Below, in pieces: positions 62,831-64,000 of a stretch of DNA of 64,000 bases (position 1 is the first letter of the stretch; each line of letters opens with the position of its first letter). A program made the position numbers and the translations under genes. The notes under the pieces are model-generated. The model ran no database searches, was not told the origin of the DNA, and saw nothing but the letters and a program-made list of their open reading frames with translations. The DNA comes from Blautia faecis. Its GTDB lineage: Bacteria > Bacillota > Clostridia > Lachnospirales > Lachnospiraceae. Location: the NCBI RefSeq assembly GCF_020554845.1, contig NZ_JAJCIA010000021.1, positions 1 to 64,000 on the forward strand. Direction: 5' to 3'.

Positions 62831-63775
62831 TTAAATCAATCCTAAACTCTTGCAAATGAACAGCCAGATAGTGAGAGTAAAAGCACTGAATAATGTAGTG
62901 AGCATAATGACACTGGAGGAAAAAGACCCTTCGTGCCCCATGTTTTTTGCCATAATATAACAGCTTACTGTGGTAGCAGAACCAAGCATGATCAGAATGG
63001 CAACCAGCTTATCATGGGTAAATCCAAGTCTGACAGCAACTGGAAGAAAAATGGTGCAAAAGCCGATCAGCTTCATAAAAGTGCAGGCGATAGTTGCTTT
63101 TAATCTGGAAAAAGCTTTTCCAAAATGAAGGGCACCACCCATGGCCATCAGTCCAAGAGGTGTGGCTGTTTTTCCGAGGTTATTGACAGTACTGGAAAGG
63201 ATCGTTGGAAGAGGCAGACGAAGGACAGACCAGATAAGACCTGCCAGGATTCCAAGAATAATAGGGTTGCTGGCAATTCCTTTTAAGGTTTTTAGGAGCA
63301 TCTGTTTGTTCATTCCCTGATTGTCAGGCTTCATAAAAGAGAGAACCATAACTGCCATTACATTATAGAGCGGAACGCTTGCTATGATCATAAGAGGTGC
63401 CATACCGGCATCTCCATAAAGGTTCTGGATGATAGCAATGCCGAGGATTGCCGCGCTGCTGCGGTAAGAGGCCTGGACAAATTCTCCCTGTATGTCCCTT
63501 GGATTCAGCAGGAAGGAAAGACCGATAGAAATGGCAATGCTGCAAAACGTAGCGCCAAAACAAAAGAGAACAAACTTTGTATCCCAAACTTTAATAAAAT
63601 CTGATTCAGCCACATTCATAAACAAAAGTGCGGGTAAGGCTGCCTTGAATACAAATTTGTTCATCTGTGCAACAAAGGAATCATCATAAAGATTAATTTT
63701 TCGAAGAAAATAACCCAGCATAAGGGTCAAAAAAATAGGAATGGTTGCATTGAGGCAAAAAATCAGATTATCCAT
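62831..63775 (-). CDS. AEC family transporter
   Basis: This is an integral membrane protein of the auxin efflux carrier family (314 aa) with ten predicted helices in two inverted halves (IPIFLTLMLGYFLRKINLYD at the start). Bacterial members carry malate, lactate or other organic acids; the substrate here is unknown. It is transcribed against the aminopeptidase unit. Its upstream region contains a GTTGCTG palindrome at 63807-63833. The start at 63775 is preceded by AGAAAGGTG. Confidence 0.88.
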   Translation of the reverse strand: MDNLIFCLNATIPIFLTLMLGYFLRKINLYDDSFVAQMNKFVFKAALPALLFMNVAESDFIKVWDTKFVLFCFGATFCSIAISIGLSFLLNPRDIQGEFVQASYRSSAAILGIAIIQNLYGDAGMAPLMIIASVPLYNVMAVMVLSFMKPDNQGMNKQMLLKTLKGIASNPIILGILAGLIWSVLRLPLPTILSSTVNNLGKTATPLGLMAMGGALHFGKAFSRLKATIACTFMKLIGFCTIFLPVAVRLGFTHDKLVAILIMLGSATTVSCYIMAKNMGHEGSFSSSVIMLTTLFSAFTLTIWLFICKSLGLI

Positions 63776-63806
63776 AAAAAATTCACCTTTCTAAGTTTGT
63801 CGACAT

Positions 63807-63833
63807 GTTGCTGTTCATTCTGTTCACAGTAAC
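63807..63833. repeat. GTTACTG/CAGTAAC palindrome family copy
   Basis: GTTGCTGTTCA, then TTCTG, then TTCACAGTAAC. The end blocks match the family; the middle TTCATTCTGTTCA is a variant of TTCACTCTGTGAC at 37305. Confidence 0.6.
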
Positions 63834-63872
63834 CCCGACATATCTTTTTTGATTATAAACTTTTTCCAATAA

Positions 63873-63901
63873 TTGTCAAATTTTGTTTTCTGTGGTATCG
63901 T
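63873..63901 (+). promoter_or_regulatory. Possible promoter of the last, partial gene
   Basis: TTGTCA (63873-63878), 17 bp, TATCGT (63896-63901), 32 nt before the start codon. Confidence 0.45.
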
Positions 63902-63932
63902 AAGAATGAAAGGCAACGAATGGAGGAGAAAT

Positions 63933-64000
63933 ATGAGATACGGTAAGATTCGCGTAGAAGATGGAAATCTGATCTTTTTCAGACATATGATACAGAATAA
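63933..64000 (+). CDS. 5' end of an unidentified gene (runs off the window)
   Basis: ATG at 63933 with GGAGG 6-10 nt upstream opens a frame beginning MRYGKIRVEDGNLIFFRHM that is still open at the window end. Twenty-two codons are too few to name it. The start is basic and has no signal peptide. Confidence 0.6.
   Translation, partial: MRYGKIRVEDGNLIFFRHMIQN

Overview
The window looks like a chromosomal segment of a gut Firmicute of the family Lachnospiraceae, probably Blautia or a close relative. The evidence is the AT-leaning sequence, strong GGAGG ribosome-binding sites, consensus SigA promoters, a tryptophan T-box leader, type III glutamine synthetase, an archaeal-type AspRS with GatCAB, LL-diaminopimelate aminotransferase and GH94 cellobiose phosphorylase. 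No rRNA, tRNA, CRISPR array, phage or transposase gene was seen. Genus level is an inference.

Layout. 0-3.4 kb: tryptophan T-box leader and a three-gene tryptophan ABC importer. 3.4-8.3 kb: TmcAL, phosphotransacetylase/acetate kinase, YceD-L32. 8.4-15.1 kb: esterase, a repeat-containing surface protein, a 7TM sensor kinase and its LytTR response regulator, which carries an in-frame TAG, then a small acidic secreted protein. 15.2-24.9 kb: GH2 glycosidase, two MATE exporters, an ABC-F ATPase overlapping selA, and a double-domain rhamnose-mutarotase-like protein. 24.9-32.5 kb: cello-oligosaccharide locus with cellobiose phosphorylase, a LacI regulator, and a CUT1 importer without its own ATPase. 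32.5-35.3 kb: TRIC/UPF0126 protein and a second ABC-F. 35.4-53 kb: nitrogen/glutamine island with an Amt-PII fusion, GSIII, PurF, an HPr-like protein lacking the catalytic histidine, CTP synthase, GltB, GltD, GSI and an ANTAR protein. 53-58.9 kb: AspRS2, GatCAB and DapL. 59-64 kb: cupin, M18 aminopeptidase, HAD phosphatase, M20 amidohydrolase, AEC transporter and a truncated gene start.

Most interesting signal: the leaders of four separate glutamine/ammonium transcription units (amt-PII, glnN, pyrG-gltBD, glnA-ANTAR) share one architecture. A short hairpin with the hexaloop AAAGGC (AAGGGC in glnA) overlaps the 5' arm of an intrinsic terminator whose foot is GGCG. In three of the four it begins about 4 nt after the predicted transcription start. 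The loop fits the A1/G4 rule of ANTAR RNA targets, and an ANTAR protein with a degenerate receiver is encoded directly behind glnA. I infer a local nitrogen attenuation regulon, possibly a single-hairpin variant of the known two-hairpin ANTAR switch.

Other highlights are a 0.6 kb nested inverted-repeat region before pyrG made of two diverged 178 bp elements in opposite orientation, several families of short palindromic intergenic repeats (one seems to supply the -35 box of the amt promoter), and a cre-like site just downstream of the promoter of the HPr-like gene.
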